Below, in pieces: positions 1 through 9,147 of a DNA stretch of 64,000 nucleotides (position 1 is the stretch's first letter; each line of letters begins with the position of its first letter). Under the pieces are notes generated by a model. That model did not search any database. It saw only the letters and a program-made list of their open reading frames with translations, and was not told the DNA's origin. The position numbers and the translations under genes are program-made. Source of the DNA: Pelagisphaera sp964404745 (GTDB lineage Bacteria; Verrucomicrobiota; Verrucomicrobiia; Opitutales; Opitutaceae); the NCBI GenBank assembly GCA_964404745.1, contig CAYOLG010000004.1, positions 97,734 through 161,733 of the forward strand. The letters are read 5' to 3'.

Positions 1-1
1 G

Positions 2-1018
2 CTAGCAGCTTGCCCGGATGGCGACTTCACGCTAGACGGGGATGAGGCCATGAAACGGCGTCCCATCCAAAAACTCGCCGACACCTTGGCTTCACTAGGC
101 TGCCAAATAGAAACGTCCAAGGGCTACTTCCCCATCCGCATTCGACCCAACGGGCTCCAAGGAGGGGTCGCTAAAATCGATGCGACGGAAAGCAGCCAAT
201 TCGTATCCGCTCTCCTAATGGCAGCTCCTCTTGCTAAGTCGCCGATCGAGGTGCAGCTGAGCAACCCTAACATTCGAAGGGGATACATCGACATGTCCTT
301 AGCCATGATGGAGCAATTTGGCGTACCCAGTAGCAATCTGGAAATCCATGCAGACAAATACCGCATCTCGCCTCAGGCCTACAAAGCTCCGGCAAACGGG
401 TACTTGGTGGAAGGAGACGCTTCGGCTGCCAGCTATTTCATCGCTCTCCCCTTCGCCGTTGGAGGATCCGTCACCATCTTAGGCCTATCCAAGAATTCGC
501 TCCAAGGCGATATCGCTTTTGCCACCCTGGCCGCTAAATCGGGAGGGCAACTGGACTGGAAGTCCAACTCTCTCACAGTATCCCTTCCTCGGGGTATCGG
601 ACCATCGCGATTTCCTCCTCTAAGCTCCGACTATTATGCCTTCAGCGATACCTTTTTGACGGGGGCCGCTTTGGCGCCGCTTGCCGATGGCCAGACAAGA
701 CTGGAAGGCATCGGCCATACCCGTTATCAAGAATGCGACCGGATTGCTGCCATGGTAGATGGATTGAGGCAAACCGGGCAAGACGCGCAGGACACGAAAT
801 CCACCCTGACCGTGAGTCCGCAGCCACTTAAGACCGCAACGATCGAGACCTACGAGGACCATCGTATCGCCATGAGCTTCGCCATTCTGGGCTCCTGTGA
901 CGCTCTGAAGTCTGGAAAACCCTGGATGAAAATCAAGGATCCCCTCTGTTGCCGAAAGACCTTTCCAGACTTTTTCGATACTCTTGAATCAGCCCGCCAG
1001 CAAAGTTTAGAATCCTAG
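2..1018 (+). CDS. aroA: 3-phosphoshikimate 1-carboxyvinyltransferase (EPSP synthase), 5' partial
   Basis: This enzyme transfers the enolpyruvyl group of PEP to shikimate-3-phosphate, the sixth step of cytosolic aromatic amino-acid synthesis. The frame is open from base 2, and the residues LDGDEAMKRRPI around the ATG at 50 match an internal EPSP synthase segment, so that ATG is not the true start. About 338 residues are visible; family members are about 430 long, so roughly 100 N-terminal residues lie outside the window. Visible signatures are SSQFVSALLMAAP, the HTRYQECDR segment and the late EDHRIAMSFA motif. The cytidylate kinase gene follows 52 bp downstream. The assignment is secure; only the 5' end is missing. 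Confidence 0.95.
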   Translation, partial: LAACPDGDFTLDGDEAMKRRPIQKLADTLASLGCQIETSKGYFPIRIRPNGLQGGVAKIDATESSQFVSALLMAAPLAKSPIEVQLSNPNIRRGYIDMSLAMMEQFGVPSSNLEIHADKYRISPQAYKAPANGYLVEGDASAASYFIALPFAVGGSVTILGLSKNSLQGDIAFATLAAKSGGQLDWKSNSLTVSLPRGIGPSRFPPLSSDYYAFSDTFLTGAALAPLADGQTRLEGIGHTRYQECDRIAAMVDGLRQTGQDAQDTKSTLTVSPQPLKTATIETYEDHRIAMSFAILGSCDALKSGKPWMKIKDPLCCRKTFPDFFDTLESARQQSLES

Positions 1019-1070
1019 AATTGACACCTTCTCGCTTGCGCCAAACGGTCGCTGGCTCCCCTCCTCAATT

Positions 1071-1739
1071 GTGACCCACGACAGTTTCATCATCATCGCC
1101 ATCGATGGCGGCGCCGCAGCCGGAAAATCCTCTACCTCCAGAGGCCTCAGCAAGCGCTTTGGTCTTATGCATGTGGATACCGGCTCTTTCTACCGAGCCA
1201 TCACGCTCAAATTGATTGAAGCAGGCGTTTCGCCGGAAAGCGGCCCCAATCTGGAAGCAGGCCTTGCGGCTCTCAAGCTCGGTACCGAAATCCATGGCAA
1301 TCAAGCGAGCATCGCTATCAATGACTGGCTGCCCGACGATTCGATCCGCAGTCAGCTCGTCAATGATCAAGTTTCCCATTTCGCCGCCCTCCCGGAAGTG
1401 CGTTCACACCTGCTCGACTATCAGCGTGCGCAGGCCGACGTCGCCAGGGAAAACGGATTCAACGGCCTGGTCATGGAGGGGCGCGACATCGGATCAGTCA
1501 TTTTTCCGGACGCGGACCTTCGCCTCTTTCTGCATGCCGATCCAGAAAAGCGGGCCGAACGTCGGGCTAAAGAAGGGATTCAGGATAGTATCCAAAAAAG
1601 GGATAAAATTGACTCGACCCGAAAAACGGCTCCATTGCAATGCCCCATCGGGGCCACGTTTCTCGATACTTCCGAGATGGATCTGCAAGAGGTCATCGAC
1701 AAAGCCTCGGATTTCGTCAGAGAAGCTCTTTCTGAATGA
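1071..1739 (+). CDS. cmk: Cytidylate kinase
   Basis: Cytidylate kinase phosphorylates CMP and dCMP with ATP in the cytosol, recycling pyrimidine nucleotides. The 222-residue length is normal. A P-loop (GGAAAGKSS, about residues 13-21) is followed by the family segment HVDTGSFYRA, and a MEGRDIGSVIFPDA stretch near residue 138 is diagnostic. The chosen start is GTG; I see no strong Shine-Dalgarno sequence, but the P-loop sits at the usual distance from it. The 3' end overlaps the acyltransferase gene by 4 bp (ATGA), so the two are translationally coupled, and aroA lies just upstream in what looks like one transcript. Confidence 0.95.
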   Translation: MTHDSFIIIAIDGGAAAGKSSTSRGLSKRFGLMHVDTGSFYRAITLKLIEAGVSPESGPNLEAGLAALKLGTEIHGNQASIAINDWLPDDSIRSQLVNDQVSHFAALPEVRSHLLDYQRAQADVARENGFNGLVMEGRDIGSVIFPDADLRLFLHADPEKRAERRAKEGIQDSIQKRDKIDSTRKTAPLQCPIGATFLDTSEMDLQEVIDKASDFVREALSE

Positions 1740-2383
1740 AATTCGATCCCCGAGTCTATTGGCTTTTTTACTGGCTGATTCGCTGCGCCTATCGCGTCCT
1801 GCTGCTGGGCGACATAAAAGGATTGGAGAATGTACCCAAATCGGGAACCGTGATCATGGCATCCAATCACGCCAGCCATTTCGATCCCCCCATTCTCGGC
1901 TGCAATCTCCCCAGATTGGTAGTCTACTTCGCTCGTAAAACACTCTGGAAGCCAGGATTCGCCTCCTGGTGGCTCGACGCGGTGGGAGCCATTCCCATAG
2001 ACCGAGATGGCGAGTCCGATATTCGCGCCATGAAAAGCACGCTAAACGCGCTGAAGGATGGCGCGGCTCTCTCTCTATTTCCTGAAGGCACGCGCAGTCC
2101 GGACGGAAAACTCCAGCCAGCCAAACCAGGAATTGGCCTCATTGCCGCCAAATCCCAAGCCATGGTGGTTCCTTGCCGCATCTTCAATGCCAACAAAGCA
2201 TTGTCCAAAAACGCCAAGTTTCCCGATTTTTCCGTTTCCATACATGTCGTATACGGAAAGCCTTTGCAGCCCAAAGACTATGATCCTGGAAAATCAGCGG
2301 GTAAAGAACGCTATCAAATCATAGCCGACAACATCATGGCGACAATCAGCCAAATTCACCGGCCACGGGTGACAGTTATCTGA
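1736..2383 (+). CDS. plsC: 1-acyl-sn-glycerol-3-phosphate acyltransferase
   Basis: This membrane-associated enzyme acylates lysophosphatidic acid at position 2, giving phosphatidic acid for phospholipid synthesis. The catalytic NHASHFD motif (HX4D) lies near residues 40-46 and the glycerol-phosphate-binding FPEGTRS motif near residue 115. A hydrophobic N-terminal stretch (WLFYWLIRCAYRVLLL) is a plausible membrane anchor. At 215 residues it has usual PlsC length. It overlaps cmk by 4 bp. It faces the decayed peroxidase gene convergently with an 11-bp gap. Acyl-chain preference cannot be read from the sequence. Confidence 0.9.
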   Translation: MKFDPRVYWLFYWLIRCAYRVLLLGDIKGLENVPKSGTVIMASNHASHFDPPILGCNLPRLVVYFARKTLWKPGFASWWLDAVGAIPIDRDGESDIRAMKSTLNALKDGAALSLFPEGTRSPDGKLQPAKPGIGLIAAKSQAMVVPCRIFNANKALSKNAKFPDFSVSIHVVYGKPLQPKDYDPGKSAGKERYQIIADNIMATISQIHRPRVTVI

Positions 2384-2394
2384 AACAGAGCTGC

Positions 2395-3765
2395 CTATTC
2401 GTAAATTGGCAGTCCGCTCGGAACAGCGTTCGATACGTCCCTTCGCAAATCGATTGAATTCGTATCTGTTAACACGTGGAGGAATGCGATTAAGTCGCGA
2501 ATGTTGTCCTCATTGAGGCGCTGGTTAGGCCTCAGTTCATTAGCTTTGGCTATTTCTTGAACTAGCTCAGGGCTATCCTTCACGAAGAAATCGACGGATT
2601 CAAGATCGCTTCGATAGGGAGCGATAAAATTCGCCCGATCGTAATTCTTTAAAGATCGTACTGGATCGAGGTGGTAACGAACGACGCCTTCCAAAGTGTC
2701 ATCGGCTCCAGAATGACCGTATGGGGCGGTACGAGCGACGTTCCTCAAAGTCGGCGTTCTGAACTTGTAACGGTCCGTCGGATCGCCCGTCACCAGCTCA
2801 CGGCCGAAATCCTCTCTACCTGCCACACCTACGCCCTTTCCAGGTCCCAATTGAGGTATGGCGATTGCATGAAAATCAAGATCTGTTAGGGGCGGCCCCG
2901 CGTCACAGGAAACGTAATTAGCTTTTCCATAAAACAAATTAAACCACGGCGCTGCCGTATGCTGAGAGCCAGAGGATCTCCATTAAGATACCGATCGAAT
3001 CGACTGTCGTTGGCCGTTCAACGAGACGCCTCAAACGCCGCAATCGCGTTGGCCGCATGGTCAAACGTTATGTCATCCGCATCATCGATATCGCCAAAAG
3101 CTTCTATAAAAAGCTCTACATAAAAATCTATCGCTTGAAGTCTTTCGGCTAATTGAGCCCAGACGCCATCTGAACCTGCCAGATTTCCCTCCGCAGCTTC
3201 ATCCGCTATAGAATTTTCCCCAGGCTATCCGGCCATTTCCGTTCCCGAGGTAACCGGGAACATGGCTTGAGCCGCCAATACATTGTCCAAGTTATCCGGC
3301 AAATCCTCGCCTGACGGGCTAGAAATGCCAGAAGGCATAGACGGATCTAGCTCGATTCAAAAATCATAAAAAGTCGTATCGAAAAACCTCACCCCCATCG
3401 CGAAGATTCGGAGGAGCATTCCGCGGCACTCGTTCGTGTATGGAATCGAGGCCATCTCCGGTATTTCTAGTTACGCCCAAGCCCAGTGCTCCCTAGCCGA
3501 CTGGCGACGACAATCCGCCACCCAAATCTGCCATCGGATGGAGGCAGTTTGCCCGGGAAATGTTACGTTTCCCGCTCAACTCTTTATCGAAAAAGAGCAA
3601 ATTGCCTAGGAAAACCTTCTCTTAGGACGGAGCATTAGCGTCGTAGGAGTCCCTATCCCTAAGTGGCTCAGGCAATTCAGATCGGTAGGATGTCGATTGG
3701 TCATCGGCGGCACTGATAACAAGCATCAATCCCAACAGAGATCCTGCAATGCGTGCCGTTTTCAT
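2395..3765 (-). pseudogene. Decayed di-haem cytochrome c peroxidase (MauG/CcpA-like)
   Basis: The minus strand encodes a recognisable periplasmic di-haem peroxidase in several pieces. It starts at 3765 with a signal peptide (MKTARIAGSLLGLMLVISA), then LGNLLFFDKELSG, DGLDSIHERVPRNAPP, DLPDNLDNVLAAQAMFPVTS, VWAQLAERLQAI and HAANAIAAFEAS. It ends with an intact-looking 180-codon C-terminal part carrying YKFRTPTLRNVARTAPYGHS. In-frame stops fall at 3624-3622, 3495-3493, 3227-3225 and 3020-3018. Frame changes occur near 3350 and near 2945. Both haem sites are destroyed: the expected CATCH reads RANCL and the expected CVSCH reads YVSCD. Remaining similarity is high, so the decay looks recent. A translated search against the MauG family would settle the boundaries. 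Confidence 0.9.
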
Positions 3766-3858
3766 GGGTAAAGTGGAAGAGTCCTGACAAATCGAATACG
3801 ACTGTAAGAATGTGAAGTACTCGAGAAAGGACAAAACTGAACGCCGAAATTAGCACCT

Positions 3859-3889
3859 ATTCACCCTTAAAAGTTAAGATTAGGTGAAT
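3859..3889. repeat. Small inverted repeat (possible weak terminator)
   Basis: ATTCACC at 3859-3865 pairs with GGTGAAT at 3883-3889, and an inner CTTAA/TTAAG pair extends the stem. It lies beyond the 3' end of the glycoside hydrolase gene on the minus strand, so it could end that transcript. There is no clear U-run. The rest of 3766-4032 shows no gene I recognise. Confidence 0.3.
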
Positions 3890-4032
3890 GGCTCTATGTG
3901 GGCAGCATTTGGGCAGAAAACGGATAGGTATTGAGCGCTTTATCGGGACCAAGTCTGGGTTGGATAAAACGGTCGTTCCATATGGGCCCAAACCTGGACC
4001 GAAAACCGTTCAAAAAAACGATAGTCCGCAAC

Positions 4033-5934
4033 CTACTTCCGAATCAGGACGACCCAGTCTTCGCTCGGATCTTTCGGAGGACTTCCCAAGGATACGCTGC
4101 CGCCACCTCTGACGCGTCGTTCGCTTCCACGTTGGAGTCGTCCTCCATTGCGCGGGTCGAACCACTGCACGTTGAACGAGCCGCTGGCATCCGATAGATC
4201 CAATGTCGCGTTTCCTCCCTCGGGAAGGTATACGACATAAATCGCATCTTCTTCCGCGAAGCAGAAACGCCCATTAGCTCTAGCATCATTCCCCACAAGC
4301 TCATCCGCATTCTTCATGCGCCAGAAAGGAACGTCGTTGTCTTGAAAAAAGGAGATGGCATGTGCGCAGTACTCCCAAGACTTGTGCCGGCTACGCCAAT
4401 CTTCGGCTACAAGGTCGTTTTCTAGCAACTGGTATCCAAAATAATACTCCACACCAGCTCCACCTGCCATAAGATTGCCCCAAAGCGTCTTTTTGCGTAC
4501 ATCGTGCATGGTGTACTGGTCGTCTTTTTCGTGCATGGTTCCATCCCAGCCCCTGTATCCCAAGTCTGGAGGCACACCTTGACTGGCTTTTCCTTGCTCG
4601 TCATTGGCCACCACCCAGGGGCGGCCAGCCGCTCGCGAGGCTTCTATCCAATGCAGAGTGCGTTGGTGGACTTGATCCCAGTGGTTTTGCAAAGACGCTC
4701 CGGTCAGCAGGGACTTCGTACCTAGCAACACGGTGTAGACTGCGTCCTGCTGCGGCGGAAAGGTATGGATAACGAGATTGTGATCGTACGGATCCAAATT
4801 ATGGATATATTCTGACCAGTCATTTAGCTCTTCGTAGCTCTGGGTATTCTCTTCGCCCAAATTCCAATTCAATGCCAAGTGGTGCCCGTAACGAGCGATG
4901 AGCTCGCGGGTGTAGAGCTTGCGCTCGCGACCGAGCTTGCCCGCATCCATAGCTTCGGGAATAACTTTAGGATTTCGAGCCGATCCCGCCCGATGATCGT
5001 CGATTTCGTTTTCCTGCATTTTAAAGTGCAGGTAGAGCCCGATTGATTGAGCGTGGGCTAGGACGACGCCCCATTGATCGAGCTTGGAACAGTCGTAGTG
5101 GAACTTGTCGTCGCGATTGACGAAGGGCCAAACGTTGTCGCCATCGCCACCTGCATTGTACGTAAGAAATGAGAAGGCGTTGACCCCTACTTTCGCCAAG
5201 TAATTCAGAGCTCCAATCAAGTTCTTGCCCCGCCCATCTCCCCAGGTGGGATCGCCAGCGTTCCAGTCGCCTGAATGTGGATACCAGCTTTTCAACGGGC
5301 CTTTGTCTGGTTTCCCGGTAGTGGTATTGTCGAAGTCCGTGTAAGCCAACAATGTTTCCGGAGCATCCGGTCCGGCTTTGAGAAAGTATTCGCCCGTTTC
5401 GGCAAAGCGAAGGTAGCGCCCACCCACGTATTCCAGGCGGCCTTTACCACGGAAATCGCGTCCGCTCTTGTCCGTGCGAGCGATTTGAAAAAAACCGCTG
5501 ACTCCATGATAGGGAGATAGCGTGTCTCCGGACGAGGGATCGATGGCGGCGTCTTTCCCCTTCCGAAATTGCACTTCGTAAATCCACTTGCCTGTTTTGT
5601 CGGGCGATAAATGGGCCCGCCAAACATTGCCGGAAGTAGCCGACGAATTGGCCGCATTTCCATCCGCTGCGAAATAACCAGGTACCGTATAAACGGGAGC
5701 TCCCGATTCATGGGCGAAAACCACGAACATGCTGTAGTCGGTGAAGGGATTGGGCGACCGGTCGAGTTCGCTAGCCTTTGGGCCTTCCATCGACAGGGTA
5801 ACCGCGTGCCAGGTTTTCAGCTCGCCTCCAATATCTACCGAGCCAGGCGCGGCGACGAGCGTCAAAGACGAGAGACCGAAAATTGCAAGAGACGCGATCA
5901 GTACGCGATCAGAGAGGGATAGTATACGCTTCAT
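4033..5934 (-). CDS. Secreted DUF5060-type glycoside hydrolase
   Basis: This is a 633-residue exported protein. It has a signal peptide (residues 1 to about 29, LIASLAIFGLSSLTLVAA core), a beta-sandwich typical of DUF5060 at about 35-115 (WHAVTLSMEGP, FTDYSMFVVF), a TIM-barrel-like centre at about 170-520 (SWYPHSGDWNAGDPTWGDGRG, NWNLGEENTQSYEE, VVANDEQG), and a C-terminal beta domain resembling the putative collagen-binding domain of this family (FNVQWFDPRNGG). The acidic residues in GEEN and NDEQG are the likely catalytic pair, by inference. The substrate is unknown. It lies downstream of the XylR-like regulator, with its own upstream operator-like element, which suggests induction by a sugar or sugar acid. 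Confidence 0.75.
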   Translation of the reverse strand: MKRILSLSDRVLIASLAIFGLSSLTLVAAPGSVDIGGELKTWHAVTLSMEGPKASELDRSPNPFTDYSMFVVFAHESGAPVYTVPGYFAADGNAANSSATSGNVWRAHLSPDKTGKWIYEVQFRKGKDAAIDPSSGDTLSPYHGVSGFFQIARTDKSGRDFRGKGRLEYVGGRYLRFAETGEYFLKAGPDAPETLLAYTDFDNTTTGKPDKGPLKSWYPHSGDWNAGDPTWGDGRGKNLIGALNYLAKVGVNAFSFLTYNAGGDGDNVWPFVNRDDKFHYDCSKLDQWGVVLAHAQSIGLYLHFKMQENEIDDHRAGSARNPKVIPEAMDAGKLGRERKLYTRELIARYGHHLALNWNLGEENTQSYEELNDWSEYIHNLDPYDHNLVIHTFPPQQDAVYTVLLGTKSLLTGASLQNHWDQVHQRTLHWIEASRAAGRPWVVANDEQGKASQGVPPDLGYRGWDGTMHEKDDQYTMHDVRKKTLWGNLMAGGAGVEYYFGYQLLENDLVAEDWRSRHKSWEYCAHAISFFQDNDVPFWRMKNADELVGNDARANGRFCFAEEDAIYVVYLPEGGNATLDLSDASGSFNVQWFDPRNGGRLQRGSERRVRGGGSVSLGSPPKDPSEDWVVLIRK

Positions 5935-5986
5935 ATCGACAACGAGACGATGAACCTAACAGCTTTACCCCTGAAGTCGCAATATT

Positions 5987-6019
5987 CATTTGCTTAAATA
6001 ATCTGAGATTTTGCGGCAT
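5987..6019 (-). promoter_or_regulatory. Putative XylR-type operator, glycoside-hydrolase copy
   Basis: Read on the minus strand, this 33-bp segment matches the segment at 7218-7250 at 27 of 33 positions with no gap. Its core is GATTATTTAAGCAAATG (the other copy has GATTAATTAAGCAAATG). It ends 52 bp before the hydrolase start and points toward that gene, exactly as the other copy points toward the dehydrogenase gene. Binding by the regulator encoded between the two sites is inferred. Confidence 0.6.
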
Positions 6020-6022
6020 CCT

Positions 6023-7219
6023 TCAAAACTTTGTCTTATCCCGATACGCTTTTGGCGTCACTCCAAAGCAACGCTTGAAGGCCACTGACAAGTATTCCGG
6101 GTATTCGAAACCTGCTTCCTCCGCTACGGCGCTAATCGGCAGCGTGGTTCGGGAGAGGAGTTCCTGAACCTTCCCCATTCGCACGCGCTCGATCTCCTCT
6201 CTCGGGCTTCTCCCGATGACCTGCCGAAACCTGCGTTCCAGCTGAGTACGAGCCATGGGACATTCCCGTAAAACATCCGCTACATTGATTCCCTGGCAAG
6301 CGCGCCCCTTTATATATCTCAAGGCACGGGCGATCTTCTCATCTGGAATTGCCACTACATCAGTCGACTGACGAGCAGAAATTCCGATCGGCGGAATCAA
6401 CAGAGGTTTTCGTTCCGAGTTTCTCAGGGTCTCTCCGTCCATCAGCTTTTTGAGAAGGGCAGCCGCTTCGTATCCTGCTCGCTTTGGATCGGGAATCACG
6501 CTCGACATGGGCGGGTCGCAAAGTTCGCACAGAATCTCGTCGTCGTGGACGCCCAGGACCGCTACCTCCTCCGGCACTTTCAATCTTTTTTCCCCGCAAG
6601 CTTCCATCACTTCTTGCCCCCTCACATCGTAACAAGCGAGTACCGCCACTGGCTTTGGCAAAGCTTCCAACCAATTACCCAAACGCCCGATCTCCGTCTC
6701 CGGTCGGGAAACGCGCTGATTGCGAATAAAAGGCTCTAGCCCCTTTTTCTTTACTCTATATGCGAATTCCTGCTCCCTTAATCGCGACCACCGGAAAGCG
6801 CTATCCCCACAGTAAGCGAAATTTCGGAACCCCAAGTTTTCCAGGTAATCAATGGCCAATTTTACTACTCCCGCGCTATCCGTCACTACTTGCGGAAAAC
6901 CAGAATTCTCAAGGGCAGCGCTCACATCCACGATCGGTAGCCTCATCGATTCTAGGAAGCGCTGTATTACCTCGCTCTCTACACGGGCAATAATGCCATC
7001 GCCTTCCCAGCTCGCTAGCCATTCCGGCTTCATCGCCCCCCGCCCTTGCTCTACCAATCGAAAAGACCAGGAATCATTTTCTCGTGACCACGAGCGTATG
7101 CCTCTTAGCAACTCCCGCCCATAAACGTTTGAGGATTCGATCAACAAGGCCACTCGCCGACGCTTGTCTTCATTCGATTGACTAGAAAGCCCCTTCAGTT
7201 TTCCACGCAAAACACTCAT
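6023..7219 (-). CDS. XylR-like transcriptional regulator (LacI-type sensor plus AraC helix-turn-helix)
   Basis: The N-terminal three quarters has a periplasmic-binding-protein/LacI sensor fold (RRVALLIESSNVYGRELLRGI, FAYCGDSAF, VAVLGVHDDEILCEL), and the C-terminal 100 residues are an AraC-type DNA-binding domain (INVADVLRECPMARTQLERR, AVAEEAGFEYPEYLSVAFKR). This architecture is that of XylR, which senses a sugar and activates catabolic genes. I prefer the start at 7219 (MSVLRGK, 398 aa); an in-frame ATG at 7255 would place coding sequence across the operator-like element at 7218-7250. Overlap of that element with its own start codon suggests autoregulation. Likely targets are the minus-strand hydrolase and the divergent dehydrogenase operon. 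Confidence 0.85.
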   Translation of the reverse strand: MSVLRGKLKGLSSQSNEDKRRRVALLIESSNVYGRELLRGIRSWSRENDSWSFRLVEQGRGAMKPEWLASWEGDGIIARVESEVIQRFLESMRLPIVDVSAALENSGFPQVVTDSAGVVKLAIDYLENLGFRNFAYCGDSAFRWSRLREQEFAYRVKKKGLEPFIRNQRVSRPETEIGRLGNWLEALPKPVAVLACYDVRGQEVMEACGEKRLKVPEEVAVLGVHDDEILCELCDPPMSSVIPDPKRAGYEAAALLKKLMDGETLRNSERKPLLIPPIGISARQSTDVVAIPDEKIARALRYIKGRACQGINVADVLRECPMARTQLERRFRQVIGRSPREEIERVRMGKVQELLSRTTLPISAVAEEAGFEYPEYLSVAFKRCFGVTPKAYRDKTKF

Positions 7220-7250
7220 GCCGTATTTTCTAAGATTAATTAAGCAAATG
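7218..7250 (+). promoter_or_regulatory. Putative XylR-type operator, dehydrogenase-operon copy
   Basis: This is the partner of the element at 5987-6019, in the same orientation relative to its target and ending 40 bp before the ATG at 7291. The intergenic space between the divergent genes is only about 70 bp, so this element probably controls both the regulator and the catabolic operon. Confidence 0.6.
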
Positions 7251-7290
7251 CACATGGATACGCGATAGGCAACCGTGTTAGTTTAGCTCT

Positions 7291-8343
7291 ATGCCTTCTT
7301 TTAATATCGCCCTCCTTCCAGGCGACGGAGTCGGGCCTGAGGTTGTCGACGCTACTTGCCGAGTGCTCGATGCCGCCTTGGAAAGACTCGACGGCTTGGA
7401 CCTGTCATACGAAACGCTGTCAGTCGGCGCGGCCGAGTACTTAGCCAATGGGGATCCGCTTCCAAATACTACCGTAGAAAAGCTTAAAAGCTACGACGCC
7501 ATACTTCTAGGAGCTATGGGACTGCCCGAAGTGCGCTGGCCCAACGGTGTGGAAATGACACCCCAAATCGACATTCGCGAAAAACTGGATCTCTACCAGG
7601 GAGTGCGCCCAATTAAGCTTTATCATCGAGAGCACTCGCCGCTACGCGTGACATCAGATCAGACGATCGACTTTGTCATCATGCGGGAAAATTGCGAGGG
7701 TCTCTTCTCGGCTCGCCTGGCTGACCTAGGCGATATTCGTCATGTCGCTACGGATACAATGACCATTACGCGCCACGGGGCTGAACGGATTTGCCAAGCC
7801 GCCTTTGAAATCGCTAAAGATCGACGCCAGAGAGTCACGCTCGTCGACAAAGCCAACGTTCTGCAATCCATGGCCTTCTTGCGCAAGGTATTCAACGAGG
7901 TGGCCATGGACTATCCCGATATCGAAACCGAATGCGTCTACGTTGACGCCATGGCCCTGTTTCTCGTGCAAGACCCCTTTCGATTCGATGTCATCGTCAC
8001 CGAAAACATGTTCGGCGACATCCTCTCCGATCAAGCCGCAGGGCTTGTCGGCGGGATGGGCATGGCTCCCTCCGCCGATATTGGCGACGACTATGCCGTA
8101 TTCCAGCCTGCCCACGGATCGGCCCCGACAATTGCGGGAAAAGGGATCGCCAATCCAGTCGCTACCATTCTTTCCGGGGCCCTCATGCTCCGATGGCTCA
8201 ACGATAATCAAGGCGAAGCCGGAGCTCGCTTAATCGAAAATGCGGTTTCGGAAACGCTTCTCGATCTCAAGAACCGCACAGTCGATCTCGGCGGATCGCT
8301 CTCGACCTCAGCCATGACAGACGCCATCATTGCCAAGCTTTAA
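7291..8343 (+). CDS. Isocitrate/isopropylmalate dehydrogenase family enzyme
   Basis: A 350-residue NAD-dependent beta-decarboxylating dehydrogenase. Visible signatures are the N-terminal LLPGDGVGPEVVD, the substrate loop MRENCEGLFSAR, the metal-binding DIIVTEN-like VIVTENMFGDILSDQAAGLVGGMGMAPSA segment, and AHGSAPTIAGKGIANPVA. No leuC, leuD or leuA gene is nearby. The gene instead heads an operon with a cyclase-family hydrolase and a Gfo/Idh/MocA enzyme, so a tartrate-, malate- or sugar-acid-type substrate is more likely than isopropylmalate; that is inference. It is preceded by the candidate XylR-type operator, which fits substrate induction. Confidence 0.8.
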   Translation: MPSFNIALLPGDGVGPEVVDATCRVLDAALERLDGLDLSYETLSVGAAEYLANGDPLPNTTVEKLKSYDAILLGAMGLPEVRWPNGVEMTPQIDIREKLDLYQGVRPIKLYHREHSPLRVTSDQTIDFVIMRENCEGLFSARLADLGDIRHVATDTMTITRHGAERICQAAFEIAKDRRQRVTLVDKANVLQSMAFLRKVFNEVAMDYPDIETECVYVDAMALFLVQDPFRFDVIVTENMFGDILSDQAAGLVGGMGMAPSADIGDDYAVFQPAHGSAPTIAGKGIANPVATILSGALMLRWLNDNQGEAGARLIENAVSETLLDLKNRTVDLGGSLSTSAMTDAIIAKL

Positions 8344-8416
8344 TTTTATGAGTTCGAACACCAGCCAAGAACTACCCAAACTACCTGCTGGAGGCGCTCC
8401 AACCATTCTTTCACTG

Positions 8417-8483
8417 GTAGGGAGGACCGACTCGGTCCCCCGAATTAAATCCTGCTTGGAGGACCAAGCCTGTCCTCCCTACC
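8417..8483. repeat. Intergenic inverted repeat, GGTAGGGAGGACC family (copy 1)
   Basis: GGTAGGGAGGACCGACTCGG is followed, after a short spacer, by GGACCAAGCCTGTCCTCCC and TACC, so the arms GGTAGGGAGGAC and GTCCTCCCTACC pair. Related elements occur at 10571, 13458, 17470 and 18955. It sits between the dehydrogenase and cyclase genes, where it might form an RNA hairpin. Confidence 0.8.
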
Positions 8484-8496
8484 TTTTCCCAGAACT

Positions 8497-9147
8497 ATGC
8501 ATCCCATTGATCTCACACTAACCGCAACTCCCGGAATGCGCGGCATTAGTATGTCGTTCGCCAATACGCTCAAAGACGACGGCTGGAATGCGGCCAATTG
8601 GACGATTTATTCTCATTCCGGCACCCATGCGGATGCCCCACTGCACTTCGAGGCCTCTGATCAAACGATCGACGAAATGCCGCTAACCGCATTTATGGGC
8701 AAGGCCTGGGTAGCGGACATTATTGATACGCAGCCACGACAATGGCTCGTGCCCGAAGATCTTAGCGAGGTGGCCAATTCCATCCAGCCAGATGACTGCC
8801 TACTGCTGCGGACGGGTTGGAGTCATCACCTTGAGGACTCCAGCATCTATCGGGATGGCCTTCCGCGAATCAGCGACGAGCTGGCGGAGTGGCTAGTCGA
8901 GAAGCAAGTAAAACTTGTTGGCACGGAAGCTCCCTCGGTAGCCGACGTCAACGATCTCGTAGAAGTCGACCGTATCCATAAAATCCTGCTAGGGGCAGGT
9001 ATCACCATTGTCGAAGGGCTTTGCAACCTGGAAAAGCTAGAGAGCCAAGTCTTTTTTATGGCCCTCCCTCTCAAGCTAGCAAAAGGCGACGGAGCCCCCG
9101 TTCGGGCTCTCGCTTTCAATGGCAAGGTAGCCTTCAGTTGGACCTAG
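8497..9147 (+). CDS. Cyclase family protein (kynurenine-formamidase-like metal hydrolase)
   Basis: This 216-residue protein carries the family metal-binding motif HSGTHADAPLHF (about residues 44-55) and a TEAPSV segment with the later catalytic region. Cyclase-family proteins hydrolyse amide or lactone-like bonds, for example in kynurenine formamidase and isatin hydrolase. Its place between a sugar-acid-type dehydrogenase and a Gfo/Idh/MocA enzyme suggests a lactone or related intermediate, but the substrate is unknown. The start at 8497 is an ATG just after the inverted repeat; I saw no better upstream start. Confidence 0.8.
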   Translation: MHPIDLTLTATPGMRGISMSFANTLKDDGWNAANWTIYSHSGTHADAPLHFEASDQTIDEMPLTAFMGKAWVADIIDTQPRQWLVPEDLSEVANSIQPDDCLLLRTGWSHHLEDSSIYRDGLPRISDELAEWLVEKQVKLVGTEAPSVADVNDLVEVDRIHKILLGAGITIVEGLCNLEKLESQVFFMALPLKLAKGDGAPVRALAFNGKVAFSWT

